From Hyalella azteca (taxonomy: Eukaryota; Arthropoda; Malacostraca; Amphipoda; Hyalellidae): a stretch of DNA of 64,000 nucleotides. Under the pieces are notes generated by a model that ran no database searches, was not told where the DNA came from, and was given only the letters and a program-made list of their open reading frames with translations. The stretch is taken from assembly GCF_000764305.2 (NCBI RefSeq), contig NW_025931927.1, positions 391,151-455,150 on the forward strand, read 5' to 3'. A program made the translations under genes and the position numbers. Every line of letters starts with the position of its first letter. The first letter of the stretch is position 1. Of the stretch, positions 10,395-22,149 are shown one piece after another.

Positions 10395-13300
10395 TTACAG
10401 TGAAATGTTCTCTGAATTAAGTAGGACAAGTTGTTTTATAAGCGCCTCGTCGAATCCCTCAACTTTACTGCAGTGTCCGTATTTTGAGACCGCGGTGGGT
10501 AGAATTTCAGTCAGAATATTAGTGAGAGTCTCTAAAGGCTGGGACATGTCCCACGCGTCCCACTGCTCTGCGAGAGTCTGCAAGAAATTTAAATTTATTA
10601 ATTACAAAAAATAATATGAGAAATAAACTTTCATTAATGACTTGTTCAATTGTGAGACTTTGCGACCTCCGCGGGTAATTAACCTCATTAATTTCCAAAA
10701 GTCGCCAGTTTATCAACAATTTGAAAGCTAGGAATATGGCAGTGAAATTATTCATATTTTCATCATCCAAAACGATGCTCCATCACCATGCAATTACTTT
10801 ATCATTGAATTAAAAAGATAACAATAATAATAAAACAACAGGTAAGACCAGCTCCAACAGTTCTTTTAACTGATGATGGAACTGTTTCTCGGAACGTTTT
10901 CGATGAAGATAACTGAATTTACTTGGCGTTTTCAAGCTCTAATAAATAAAAAACACTAGGACATAAAAAAAACTTATTACATGAAGTGTTTTTATTAATA
11001 TTTATTATTTTAAGGAAAAATTATTACTAACTGCAATCTTTGGATGACGTGCGCCATTTAAAAAGGAGGCGCCGATGCCATGCACCAAGTAAGGCCCACG
11101 CTCCATGATCTCAGGGCAGCGGATCGAGAAATTCCAGCACGCTGGCCATCGGAAGTTCCAATTGCATTCCAGTTCGTAGAAATGTTCTGGAGCCTGTCCA
11201 AAAAGATACAAAAATTTTCGTTATGAGTTGCTTTAGTTTGAGCATAAAAACATGTAGTAAAAAAAGGAAAATTCGTGAAATCACCATATTTGACATTTTT
11301 GTCTTCTCGTATAATCAATGAATGAGGTCTTAACTCACTGATTTATCATGAAATAACATTAATTCGTCTATTTCGAAAACATAATAATCCACACTTGTAT
11401 AAAATTCCAGTAACATTCGTCAATCTTGACGAAAAATTGATGTAGTGGTTCGATGCTTCATTAACGACAACTTCGAAGACGTTTGTTTGAACGCTGCGTC
11501 AAACTCTTTCGATATCAGTCTATTTTGCTTCTACTATATAACTTGCGTATAGAATACAGTTCTGCAACAGTTACAAACTCAAGGTCAATTCGTTTTTAGA
11601 TGATTCTAATTCATGGGATATGAAACGAAATTTCCATCAACGCATCTCTTTTTCTAATGAAAGTTTGAAGACAACACCCACATATATCATTTGAGCTCAA
11701 ATTTGTATATGAAAACCAATCTAGTTTTCATAGCTTTAATCGGCTTCTTTCAAGAGAAATTTCATAGCCATCTATTTAATGAAAAACTGTGACAGCTGCT
11801 GAATGAAAAACATTTGCAACAAATTCATACATCCGCTGCATGGAGACTAAAGAATCAGTTGAATTGAGGCAAGAAACGATCGAACAAGTAAAGAAAACGG
11901 ATGTACTGTGAAATGTTTATGTTCAATACACACTCACTTGGTTGAACATAAAGGTGAGATATTCAACCCCACTAACTTGGTTGAACATAAAGTTGAGGTA
12001 ATCCACAACATTAACTTGGGTGAATATAAAGTTGAGGTAATCCACAACACTAACTTGGTTGAACATACAGTTGAGGTAATCCACAATACTTACTTGGTTG
12101 AACATAAAGTTGAGGTAATTCTCAACACTAACTTGGTTGAACACAAAGGTGAGGTAATCCACAATAATAGCTACTTCAAACTATCGTCAGTCATGAAAAG
12201 ATCCGGTCAAATGACACGATTTTAGATCTTCTGTGAACAAGGACAGGCCACATCAGGCCTACGCTTTAGCGCCGAGATCACTATGTTATGTTATAAAATG
12301 AAACTTGTTACGCTGAAATTACTAGCTTTGTCCGTCAAACTTTCCGTGACAGTTGTGATAATTTTACATTTGACTCAGTGGAATCAAATCATTATTTTGT
12401 TAAATGAGGCATTTTTCCGTTGTACTGGTGGCAGGTACAAATTTAAATATTATTCAAATGGTCTCTTGGGAGATGAATTCAAGATTAAAACATATCACAT
12501 GTTTTAAAATTTGCCAAGATCCATTTTAATTGTCATTTTTGTGTCTTTTAATTTAGAGTAATACTTGTGCTGCATCGTCCTTCCTTTTTACAGACGTCCA
12601 CGCGGGTGCAGCTGCGGCCATCATTTGTTTATCGTCAAAGCGCTTAAACTCGTTCCAAAGCTGCACGGGCGACCGCATGAAGATCACGTCAGTGTCTATG
12701 TAAATTACCGCGTCTTCTTCCGGCAAGACTTGGTCGACAAAAAGTCGTTGAGAAGAACAAGGGCGGAACAGCTTCTCCAATTGCTTAAATTCGTCTGGAT
12801 AGAAGTTGCTAACAAACTGCAATAAATCAAAAAGGATAATGTCCTAGGAAATTCTGTCAAGGATGTTGCTCATACATACGCGACTTGCCCAAACTTACGC
12901 GTTAGAATGTCATGTGGCTGGATATTTAAGATGACTTTCATGCAACTAATTTTCATAATTCTACTTAATACACAGAAAATATTGAAATTCATCCAGTTAT
13001 AGTGCATCCAGTGCAGAACATGAATGATAAATTTCACGGACAGAGCAATGTAAATGCATAGATATTAAAATTTAAATCAGCACATGTATCTATGGGAACA
13101 ATTTATCTTTAATTGAATTTGTTCTGATCGACGAACATATTCGAAGCGTGCATTAACAGAATATAATTTCGCTCACGGTCGATTGAGTTGGCTGAAATGG
13201 TGTGAATTGATTTGAAAATTAAATTCCTAAAAGTAATTCATATCAGAGATAGGGGAAGATTTATTCATTCGATTATGCCGAACAGACATTAAGATTACAG

Positions 13301-15163
13301 CTCACCTGGAGTGTTAACTTCGATTGCTGTTCAGGTGGCCACGCCTCGCTTAAAGCTTTGATCTTCTTGAATACATTTCGAGAATCGCTCACAATTATGA
13401 ATCTGGTCATCAAATGAAATAATAATATAATAAATTTCAATTGTTATCTAATTCACTAATGTTTGTCAATGACCGCTTAGCCAACTCACTAGTAGATAAT
13501 AATTGTCTTGAATAAATCTCGTTCCTTAGCGAGTCAATTTGTTTCCAAAGAAATGTTGATACAGGTAACTCCATATTAATTGTTCATTAATGTTCTTAGT
13601 TGTTCATTAATACTTTTCACTGACTAAATATAGGCTTCTAGATTATGCATAAATGGTATCAAGAAACGATAAATTTTATATAAACTTAATAGATTTGAAT
13701 GGTTATTAAAGTTTTGTAACACTTCAAAACATTTTATTAAGAAAGACACGACTTTATTATACAACTAAAAAACATTTCTCCAGCATATGACTAATGATCG
13801 ATTAATGTGACATTAATAAGTGATTTATCAACGAAACTTACTTCACTGGTTGGTTTGATAAATAAACGAATGATTTCATGGCTACGTGGGCCTGAAAAAA
13901 CTGGCGACTGATGTCCGTGAGGGCGCTTGTCGAGTTATCAGGAGTCCCTGGATTGAAGAGTATATGAATCGAACGAATACAGAAATAGAATATTGCGTTA
14001 TAAATAATTGAAATATAATTTCGTTTTCGAACTAAAAACTTCAGGTGACAGCGGTCAGGGGTTTCATCTTGAGGCAGTTTCTTGCTAAAATGAAGATTCA
14101 AATGACAATTGGAAATCATTCCCCTAAACTATAAAAAATATTACTCAGTACTCACTGCAGTGAGTGACAGAGAGTGCATTTTCTCGTCGACGATAACTTG
14201 AGGTCACGGACGGACGGACAGACGGACGGACAGACAGACAGATGGACGGACATGGCGAGCACAATAGTGCATTTTTTCCATAAATGAGAAAATGCGCCAA
14301 AAATCAGGACTCTAATAGTAAAAATTATCCAATTAAATCGCGTAATTGGTTTGGAAACTTGCCGGTTTAGGTGGTAACAGCTAAGCTAGATTTAAACATC
14401 CCTCCTTCCCACTGAAAGATCGATGACTTCTTCTTACCTTCACACAAAACCATCACTGCTACTACTTCTTCGGTCGGTATCGTTGGTCTTGAATAAGATA
14501 CAATAGTGTTCGTCGTCTCTGTAAAAACATATTCTTGAACAAATTAATTCATGAACTACTAATTTTCATGAACTACCACAATTACTGAACAGGAAATTCA
14601 TTGAGAACACGTTGATAAATTTAATTTTTGATCAACGTACCCATGGAGTTTTCCTAAAATTCAAGGAAATGTCTAAAAAATTCGCAACAATCTTGAATCA
14701 TTTAACACCCTCTTAGCCTTTACGATATTTCTGAGATATAGTGATCTTTTTATTGAATCTTTGCACGGAAATTAATAATTGTTTTCACACATGCCACTTC
14801 AGTCACTGAATTTATCTATAAATTTGCTTCAGGTTTCTGGACAACGTGATAATGAATACCTGAAGGGTTACTGCATGTAAGCTTCGAGCTGTCTCCACTA
14901 ATGAAGTAAGTATTTCGTGAATATGACAGTTCATCTACCGAGTTCTTCTTAATTATCATTAGAAAGAAGTTTCACGTACCGATTAATAATTCATCATTGA
15001 CGTTCAACAAATCGCCTTCATTATCTTCAGAAATAATTTCTCTTCGGATAATGCGACGATGAGCAGAATATCCAAGAGACTCTCTCCTAATGAGATCCAA
15101 GTTAAGTTGAAGGAATACAAGGATCGTTCCACAAATTGCTAGGACGTAATACAAATTGGACAT
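10395..15163 (-). CDS. GXYLT-like: GT8 glycosyltransferase, glucoside xylosyltransferase-like (one exon not found)
   Basis: Predicted type II Golgi enzyme; GXYLT family members add xylose to O-glucose on EGF repeats such as those of Notch. Exons: 15163-14980, 14518-14438, 13947-13842, 13402-13306, 12816-12592, 11193-11032, 10577-10395 (stop TAA). All joins keep phase. The N-terminus is a signal anchor (MSNLYYVLAICGTILVFLQL). The GT8 core has VAVMVLCEG, FFQAHVAMKSFVYL and FIIVSDSRNVFKKIKALSEAW. The metal-binding DxD is in AVIYIDTDVIF after SSQRLFVDQVLP, and the late exon has ECNWNFR and LVHG. Summed exons give about 345 residues, shorter than the roughly 440 of vertebrate GXYLT. The conserved segment with NSGVMLMN and GDQD, expected between 12592 and 11193, was not found. 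A 5' UTR acceptor lies near 15182. Family call strong; exact orthology inferred. Confidence 0.88.
11925..12165. repeat. 39-bp minisatellite inside the GT8 gene intron
   Basis: About six units of 39 bp (start TTGGTTGAACATAAAGTTGA). The unit is 13 codons, so open frames run on both strands (plus-strand peptide LVEHKVEVIHNTN). The array lies in the interval where the missing GT8 exon should be. Confidence 0.95.
14143..14295. repeat. Dispersed 150-bp repeat with GGACGGACAGAC core, second copy at 28811-28950
   Basis: Both copies begin ACTCACTGCAGTGAGTGACA, contain a GGACGGACAGACGGAC-type run and end at CCATAAATGAGAAAATGCG. The words GCATTTTCTC and GAGAAAATGC at the two sides form short inverted repeats. 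This copy is in the third GT8 intron. It could be a small nonautonomous transposon; no protein is encoded. Confidence 0.75.
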
Positions 15164-15199
15164 TGGAATCCATGTTACCTGGAAGCGGTAGATCAACAA

Positions 15200-17480
15200 A
15201 ACATTTTGTTACATATTTATTAGAAAAAGTGAATGTGAGAAAATGTTTAAAGATCTGGAAATGCGCAATATTTTTTTATAAGTGATTTATTCTTACCTAT
15301 ATTTTCCGAACAAAAACTATATGTGACATGCGGGTAAACATTTTAATACTCACCGAGCCACGGTGGTGAAACATTTGTTTGAGACTTGATTAAGTGTAGA
15401 TCTTTATTTCAATTCAAAACGATTGTGATCTCTCGGAACTATTTCAAAATCAATCTTGAGGAAGAGCTACGGATGTAGTATGGATTGAAGTCATACAAAA
15501 CTATTTTATCACACTTCTCGCAAACTTCACTTCTTGTTGTTTGTCTGTCGGCTACAAATCTTATAATCGATATTTATCACACTTCTACCCGTCCATTCGA
15601 TCTGAAATTTTGCACACTTGCGTAAAGTTGTAGACAATGCATGAATTAATTAACAGAATAAAAAAATAAAAATATAACATTTGAAATAAATAAGAAATTC
15701 ATCGTACGTGTGCAACATCGGAGTCACCGGCCTCTTTATTTAGAAGTGTGGTCTTTAAAAAGTACTCATTAAACGCAGATTTTTTATGGAAATTTAATTT
15801 CATTTATTAGTGCAAGGGAATAGATGCTGCTGATCACGTTGCACTTGAGAAAACATGATCAAGAAATAAGTGACGCTAGTGAATCCCCATATAACATTAA
15901 CAATGGGATAGTAATGCTCATGAGGATTATATACTGTTTGGAGATGAAACCGTGGTGTCAACGACAGTAATTATCGGGTAGCCTAAGCGAGTCCAAGTAA
16001 AATCATTGGATAGTACGTGACGATGTACGAGTTTGTTCTAATTGTTACAAGGCGCGCGTTTTCTTTTCACTTTATTTACGGCTGCATCGACTTTTAGTTG
16101 AATGTCCTTGTGATTTTCAAGCACTCTTACATTTTTTCTGCAAATCGCCTACTTATTTTATCCAATTTATTACGTGGATTTTCCTCAAAGATGTAAAATG
16201 GAACCTCAATAACTATAGAGGTTCCATTTTTTAATTTGATTATAGTGATTCCTCTGACTTAGCACTTGTAAGAATTTATTTTCACATCTTCTCTAGCCAA
16301 AAACCTCGTCAAATGACATAGGAAAATATATGATGAGCTCTTTTTATCTATAATAAAAGAGCATAGCTTGTACAGCAGCTCTGCTGTAACACCGTCTCTG
16401 TGCAACTGAATATTGTTCTGTACGGAAAAGCTCACTGTACGGATAAAATTTTCATTATTAAATACTATTCGAATTAAAAATCTAGATAATCTCATGAGAT
16501 ATCTTCGCATATGTCGCAGATGTGTTATTTCACGTGTTCAGAGAGAAATTTTCCGCTCGTTCATATAACTGATTCTTACTAGTCTTTTTGACATGCGAGT
16601 TGAGCGCTCCGCACAGAGGTGTTACGATAGGAATATTTTAGACGGACTTCAGCCCCCGCTATATATTCTTAAAAGCCATCTAAATCATTTTATATTACTT
16701 CAATGTTATTATATCAATACTGATATTATTATCGTTATTATTAATATTAATATTATTATTTTTGTTTTTATTACGAGGAAATACTAAGAATTCAAAATAA
16801 TGTTGGCCGATCATCAGTTTAAACAAATAACTTAGTCATCATAAACTTGATTATAATCAAAAATAAATATTATAAATAATAAATAATACCAGTAAAAACC
16901 AGTATAATAAAGAATAAAAAAGTCTTAGGGGCCAGACCACACCTAACCTATATATCAGTACAGGCCACACCTAACCTATGTATAGAACGCCTCGACGTCA
17001 CACCTCACAGAGAACCCTGTGCCCAGTGGCGCCCCCAGCAGCTGGTTCTCCATCTTTACCATTGGAGCAACTGGGAAGAAGAGTAGTTTTCAGAGATTCT
17101 TACTTAATAAAAGAATAAACAAAAGTTTTTAGATATATATCAATGCATATTCATTTAAACAAATTGATTCATTTCCTTTAGCAAGTATGTATTAGGTATA
17201 AACATATGAAGGTTACTCTTCATGCATTCGAAATGGGTGATGAAAAACGAGTTCTGGTGACTAGATCAACTGTATATAAGTAGAAACATATCTAGGTGTT
17301 GTAACGGTGCTCGGTCTAGGTAGATATTGGTAATACCTTCATCATCCTGAATTGATAGAGTAAATATTGAGTAAATACTTTTCAAGCAAATGCTTGAAAA
17401 GCAGATTTTATTATTTCATATTTTACTGGGCTCACATACTTCTGAACTCTGAGGCGGTGTGTAAGAGGTAGCAATATCGA
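15200..17480. other. Intergenic, no supported gene
   Basis: Upstream of the GT8 gene. It holds a perfect hairpin at 16195-16230 (arms AAAATGGAACCTC and GAGGTTCCATTTT) and AT-rich runs near 16700-16920. At 16925-17090 a GC-richer piece (repeated CCACACCTAACCTAT, then GTGCCCAGTGGCGCCCCC) may be a repeat relic. ORFs at 16259-16510 and 16593-16787 are not recognisable. Confidence 0.5.
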
Positions 17481-17509
17481 TGATAATTACTGAAGTCGTG
17501 TGGTCCTTG

Positions 17510-17618
17510 CTATAATATAATATAATATAATATAATATAATATAATATAATATAATATAATAAATATATTATAATATAATATAATATAATATAATATTAT
17601 ACAATATAATATAATCTT
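17510..17618. repeat. TATAA pentanucleotide microsatellite
   Basis: A run of about 100 bases of repeated TATAA/AATAT with a few interruptions. The ORF across it is low-complexity and not a gene. Confidence 0.95.
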
Positions 17619-17669
17619 AGCTATATTATAATTAAGACTATATAATGAAAAAGGGGCGCTTCGTTCTAA

Positions 17670-20600
17670 AATAATGATAGCGATCTCATCAAGCGTCATT
17701 AAGCAGATATTAGATTATTCTAAATGCAGCGCTGATCGCCGAATAAACTTCATAGCCTTCAAGTATCAGTGCGTCTCGCATTCATTTGAAGGCTGTAATT
17801 CATTTACTATGCGCAGTTTCGTTGCATTCTTTAGTGGGACAATATCCTAGATGGCGTGTTCGGTTGAGAGCTCAGCCAGTTTATATCGCTTCTAGCGACA
17901 TAAATAAATAATAATAATTAGCAATTAGAACAGATAAATACTGCTTTCTGTGCAATATGTTTCATTTTTTGTTGATGGAACGGTACTCTGTCTAACTCGT
18001 CGTCCGACATTATCAGCGATATTTATTTCAATCTGCTATTACAAGCCTATGAACTGCAATAAAATAATATAAAAAGATTAAGTACAGTAAAATTTTGTTG
18101 TATTAGTATACCACGTGGTGCAAAAGTTGATTCAAATGTTTGTGTTTTGGTATATCATATATATGATATACATGATATACTATAGATATAGATATGATAT
18201 AGATCGATCTATCATATATATAATAATATGATATAACAGCAATTATCGACATATACGACCAGCTGTAGACTTTGGCACAGCAGTGCACTGAGCGGCGGTG
18301 GATTATTCAATAGTATAATAATATAGTGTAGTAATAGTGGATTATTCAATATAGTGCATTGACACTTGATCCAATACCGTTTGAATGTATTCGTTAACCT
18401 GATAGTGAGAAGAATTAATTTTATTTCCTAAAAATAATAGTGAGAATAAGAAAACGGATCAGCTACGCCAGATTGTGTGAATGCATAAAGAGTCTCCCGA
18501 TGCCTAATTGTGGTAAGTTTTGACGTACAAATTTATTCGCCTTTAAAATAACACAAAGGGTAATAATTGGAAGACAACGTGCAATTGTGTATTCAAACTG
18601 TGCACTGTGAAAAGAGGAGCAGACAATTTTCTTACCAGATAGCAGATAGGTAGACAAGTTTAACTCTCGCGCGAATAGTAGAGAAAAAATAAGAATGACG
18701 AGATTTTTTGCCAGCAAATGACGAGTACCAAATCCGTCGCTTATATTTTTATCATTTGACTAATTTTTGAATAGATGTGCTACTAATTAGGAAATTAGAA
18801 TATGCGTAGGTTGTTTATTTCAGCAAAATGCTGTTCAGATAATAGACGCATGTAATTTTAGAAAGAGAACTGGAAACTTTCCTGAAAATTTTAATACGAT
18901 ATCACTATTCAAAAATTTTTTTTGCAACTCCATTTGATATTTATTAAATTATATGCAATCGTGCTCACACGTGTGTGAAAACTGAGCGAGTATTGCAGCG
19001 TTGAAAAACGCTGCCATAAGTTGAATTAAAATTAAATACTTCGCCGTTTTTGAATAGTGAAAGTTAGCATATTTGGGTAGAATTAAACGAAATCTTAGAT
19101 AGCGAGCTTAGTGTAGTCGTATTTTTAGTTTCAGTTGTAAAGTTTACTTGTTATTTGAAATGCGAGTATTTGTTTACAAGGAATTTTCACTCTGAAAAAT
19201 TGAATTTAACATTGAACTTCAATGTTTCAACGCCTGGGGCAGAAAGTGCATTGATTAAGAGCCTAATATGTAGCAACTAATGATCAACGTTGATCATCAA
19301 CATTCATCGTCGATGGTTCAAGTTATCCTGGCGAGCTGCAGCTTATCGCCGTAACTCTTCACGCGACACACTGCAACAAAGAGCAGCAATATGGCACTCA
19401 CTGATCGTGTGCGCTGCGTAGGTTTTAATTGCTGATACGTGACAGTTGTTCTGATGGTCTCAGTTGTCGACTTAAGGCCGTTGAATATGTTCTTCTTTAG
19501 TTGTAACACAACACAGGATAATCATTTGCAGTTGGAGACGTGCTGTCAACAAAATTTCCATATTCGCTCAGCATGCTGTAGTGTTCATTGAACAAGCCGA
19601 CTATGACTGAGGTATTGAGGCACTGGGTGACATTTGTCTTGTCGGGCCACTGGAGAACTTTACCCGACGTGAAAGTGGCTGTCAGCCAAGCGTATCGGAC
19701 ATTACGATACCGCTCGCCTTTATCTGTTGGAAGAAATATCCTTTAATACTCGTTTATGCTCCTGACTTGATCTAACGGCGCGCTGAAATATCAACCATTC
19801 GCAAAATATAGCAATGACACGATTTATTTAAAGGCAATTCAAAATAATATTTAAGTCCTTGTTCCTTATTTTAGGAAATTGAAAGCGTTTTATTGAGAGA
19901 TTATAATAGTGGCGGGCAAGATGTGATTTTCTCATCGTTGATATTTCGATTATGACATCATTTTTGCATCATCCCATATTCCAGGAATAATATGACAAGC
20001 CCAACGCATTGTGCATTTTTTTAATCTCGTTCGAATGTGAATGCATTACGAACATCTAACGGCCTGTTGAGCTGCCTGAAGCTGCTCTTCTGTTTTGATG
20101 ACAAGAGGCCGGCCGTTCTCTGCAGCACAAGTAGCATTTTGCTCAGATGCTCGATAGGTCTTTGCGTTGGTCACGAAGATGTGAGAAGCAGCGACGTCGG
20201 TTGTACCTGGATCAGAGTTTTGCGTAAAAGGTGGATTGAGGGCGAACTCTGCAGAAAATATATAGTTATTAAATCAATGGTTTTCACCAGGTTTGCAACG
20301 AAAAGCATGAATATGTGGAAAAATTCTTGTTAATTCTTCATCTAATTAATTTTAGTGAACTATTAATTCGTCAGGAAAATCTTTGAATCAGCCAAAACCT
20401 CTAGAAATACACACATTTTATAATTCCGATTAATTATTCTTCTCATGAACATGAATGGATTGAAAAGTAATATAATAAAGTTCAATACTTCAAATTACTT
20501 ATATGCGTGCGTTAATCTCCAAAATTTTCCATCTGATTCATATATCAAAGTGAATTTTATGACAACACCCAGAAACTTAATATTACCGAACTAGTTTTAC
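17670..20600. repeat. Segmental duplication, direct copy of about 34300-37440
   Basis: Shared text begins near AATAATGATAGCGATCTCAT in both and continues through the CACGTGGT region at about 18110/34750, the CTGATAGTGAGAAGAAT region, and into exons 4 and 3 of the lectin-like copies A and C. The partner carries an extra 320-bp element at 35218-35537 that is absent here near 18635. The outer 370 bp also occurs inverted at 1-440. Confidence 0.8.
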
Positions 20601-22142
20601 TGCCGATTAAAAAAATTAAAATAAGCGAATTTTACCGAATTTGAAGAGCGTGATGGCGCCGGGCGCTGCCCTCGTCGTGACGTTTTCCGGCGCGAGGTTC
20701 GTCATGTTGCACAGCGACGTCGCAGCGTCGTACGTCGCGGCGCTGCAACCTGGGAGGCGGTGTAGGAAATAGAAATAAATTGAACAAACGAAGCCCTTCA
20801 CTTTGCACTCGCCTGGGAGGCATTGTGGGAAATAGTCATAAATTGAACAAACGAAGCACTTCATTTTGCACTCGCCTGGGAGGCGTTGTAGGAAATAGAA
20901 GTAAATTGAACGAGCGAAGCACTTCACTTTGAACTCGCAGGGATGGTGTTTTAGGAAATATAAATAATTTTAACAGCAAAATTTATTTTTGGCTTCAATC
21001 TAAATCTCCTAGTCAACTGTAAATGGAGCTGACCATCAAAACTGTCAATAAATTTCAACTCATGTGATGCGTTGTATGAAATAGAAATAAATTGAGGAAA
21101 AACACTCGAGTGCCTTCTCCTAACCACCAAATTATGCCTTTCATAGGAAAAATCTCAAGGGGCTATGTAGTTGATGGTGATTGTTGAATAATTAAAGATT
21201 TCTCTGACAGAAAATGTTATTTTTTGCAGATTTCAAACCATGCAGAACATGAAAGCCTGGGGAGCTTTGGTGACAAGATGTGCATGACTGGTGAGTGCTG
21301 CTACGGTGTTAAGTCAAACCAAAATTTTGGCACCATTCCGTGTAAACAATCATCAAAATTTGTTAGGAACTTTGTATGCTATCATTAAGTGTGGATTAAT
21401 TGGAAAACTTAGCTCTACTCATCACTGGCAAGATTTAAATTGATTCGCAATTCCTATGAAATAAATTGGCTGACAATAATCTCCTACGATAGGTGTCAAT
21501 TTCTATCAATTAGACAATTTCTATCAGACAATTTCTGTAGACAAAATTCCAGATAAGTTCAAGCATAAATACAATCATAATCATGTACTCATTAAACATG
21601 TATATCTACTTCTGATGATACTCTATCAGACATTATTTCATATTTTGAAGGAGAGGAGTAACACCATAAAGCTGGTATCATGGTAATGGAAAATTTAAAA
21701 TCATTTGTAATATGTCATTTCGCACTTATTTATTAAAAATATATTCTCTCATTCGGAGGTGGCAATTTTCTTTTTGGCGACAAATGGGATTATAAAATGT
21801 ACATTAATCTATGTACTTGTCTTTACTTGCAATTCTAATAAAATCAAACTTTCCCTACAATAATTGTGGTCTCACATGCATGTCATAATGATGATCATGT
21901 TTAAAATGTAGAAATATAATGAAAAAATATTAGGCTTAACCTATGATTTAGATTTGAAGAAAGTATTGTTTCATTAAAATTATTAAATGAATTTCAATAA
22001 TTTTCTCACAGATGGTATAAGCTGCCGAGAAGCTGGAGCTGTTCAGAGCCACGTTGTCAACGGCCGCCTGGAAGCCCGCGGCTGTTATGTCTGCTGCTAG
22101 CAGCAACAGCTGCAGCAAAAACAGCTGCCAGCAATGCTGCAT
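19497..22142 (-). CDS. Copy A: secreted Cys-rich (PAN-like) plus CTLD-like protein
   Basis: Four exons in consistent phase 1: 22142-22010 (signal peptide MQHCWQLFLLQLLLLAADIT, then AAVDNVALNSSSFSAAYTI), 20749-20636 (CSAATYDAATSLCNMTN, PAN/apple-like, with sequons), 20248-20054 (EFALNPP..., CAAENGRPLVIKTEEQLQAA, the CTLD first helix region) and 19723-19497 (YAWLTATFTSGKVLQWPDKT, QCLNTS, DYPVLCYN, TAA). Summed length is 222 residues. Exon 2 may start further upstream, because a 63-bp array immediately 5' of it repeats the acceptor in frame. The CTLD resemblance rests on the W-L-T, W-P-D and final V-L-C pattern; no EPN or QPD motif is present, so carbohydrate binding should not be assumed. Closest relatives are copies B and C nearby. 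Confidence 0.75.
20749..20960 (-). repeat. 63-bp in-frame array carrying splice acceptors, copy A
   Basis: Units start (plus strand) with CCTGGGAGG at 20749, 20812 and 20875, exactly 63 bp apart, with a partial unit at about 20938. On the minus strand each unit ends in a pyrimidine-rich tract and CCCAG, then GGCGAGTGCAAAGTGAAG. It reads 21 codons in frame with exon 2 (GECKVKCFVCSIYFYFLHRLP type) and no stop. Confidence 0.9.
21231..21390 (+). other. Candidate Cys-rich exon on the plus strand inside the copy A intron
   Basis: After an acceptor-like TTTTTTGCAG, an open frame runs to TAA in the pattern GDKMCMTGECC, NFGTIPC, RNFVC. The paralogous position 31142-31312 keeps the same frame. The Cys spacing recalls small colipase/prokineticin/astakine-like secreted domains, but no upstream signal-peptide exon was found, and the two copies differ by a one-base indel just after the acceptor. 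It may be a relic. Confidence 0.3.
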
Positions 22143-22149
22143 GGTTCTT

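Noticed and set aside
12565..12825. 86-codon plus-strand ORF
   Set aside because: It is antisense to the GT8 exon with the DxD motif, which has clear family similarity and matching splice phases.
17487..17699. Tyr/Ile-rich 70-codon ORF
   Set aside because: Translation of a TATAA microsatellite.
19318..19509. Minus-strand ORF with a hydrophobic stretch (VSAILLLFVAVC), conserved in the 36.2-kb copy
   Set aside because: It overlaps the end of exon 4 in another frame and lies in the 3' UTR; its conservation is explained by the recent segmental duplication.
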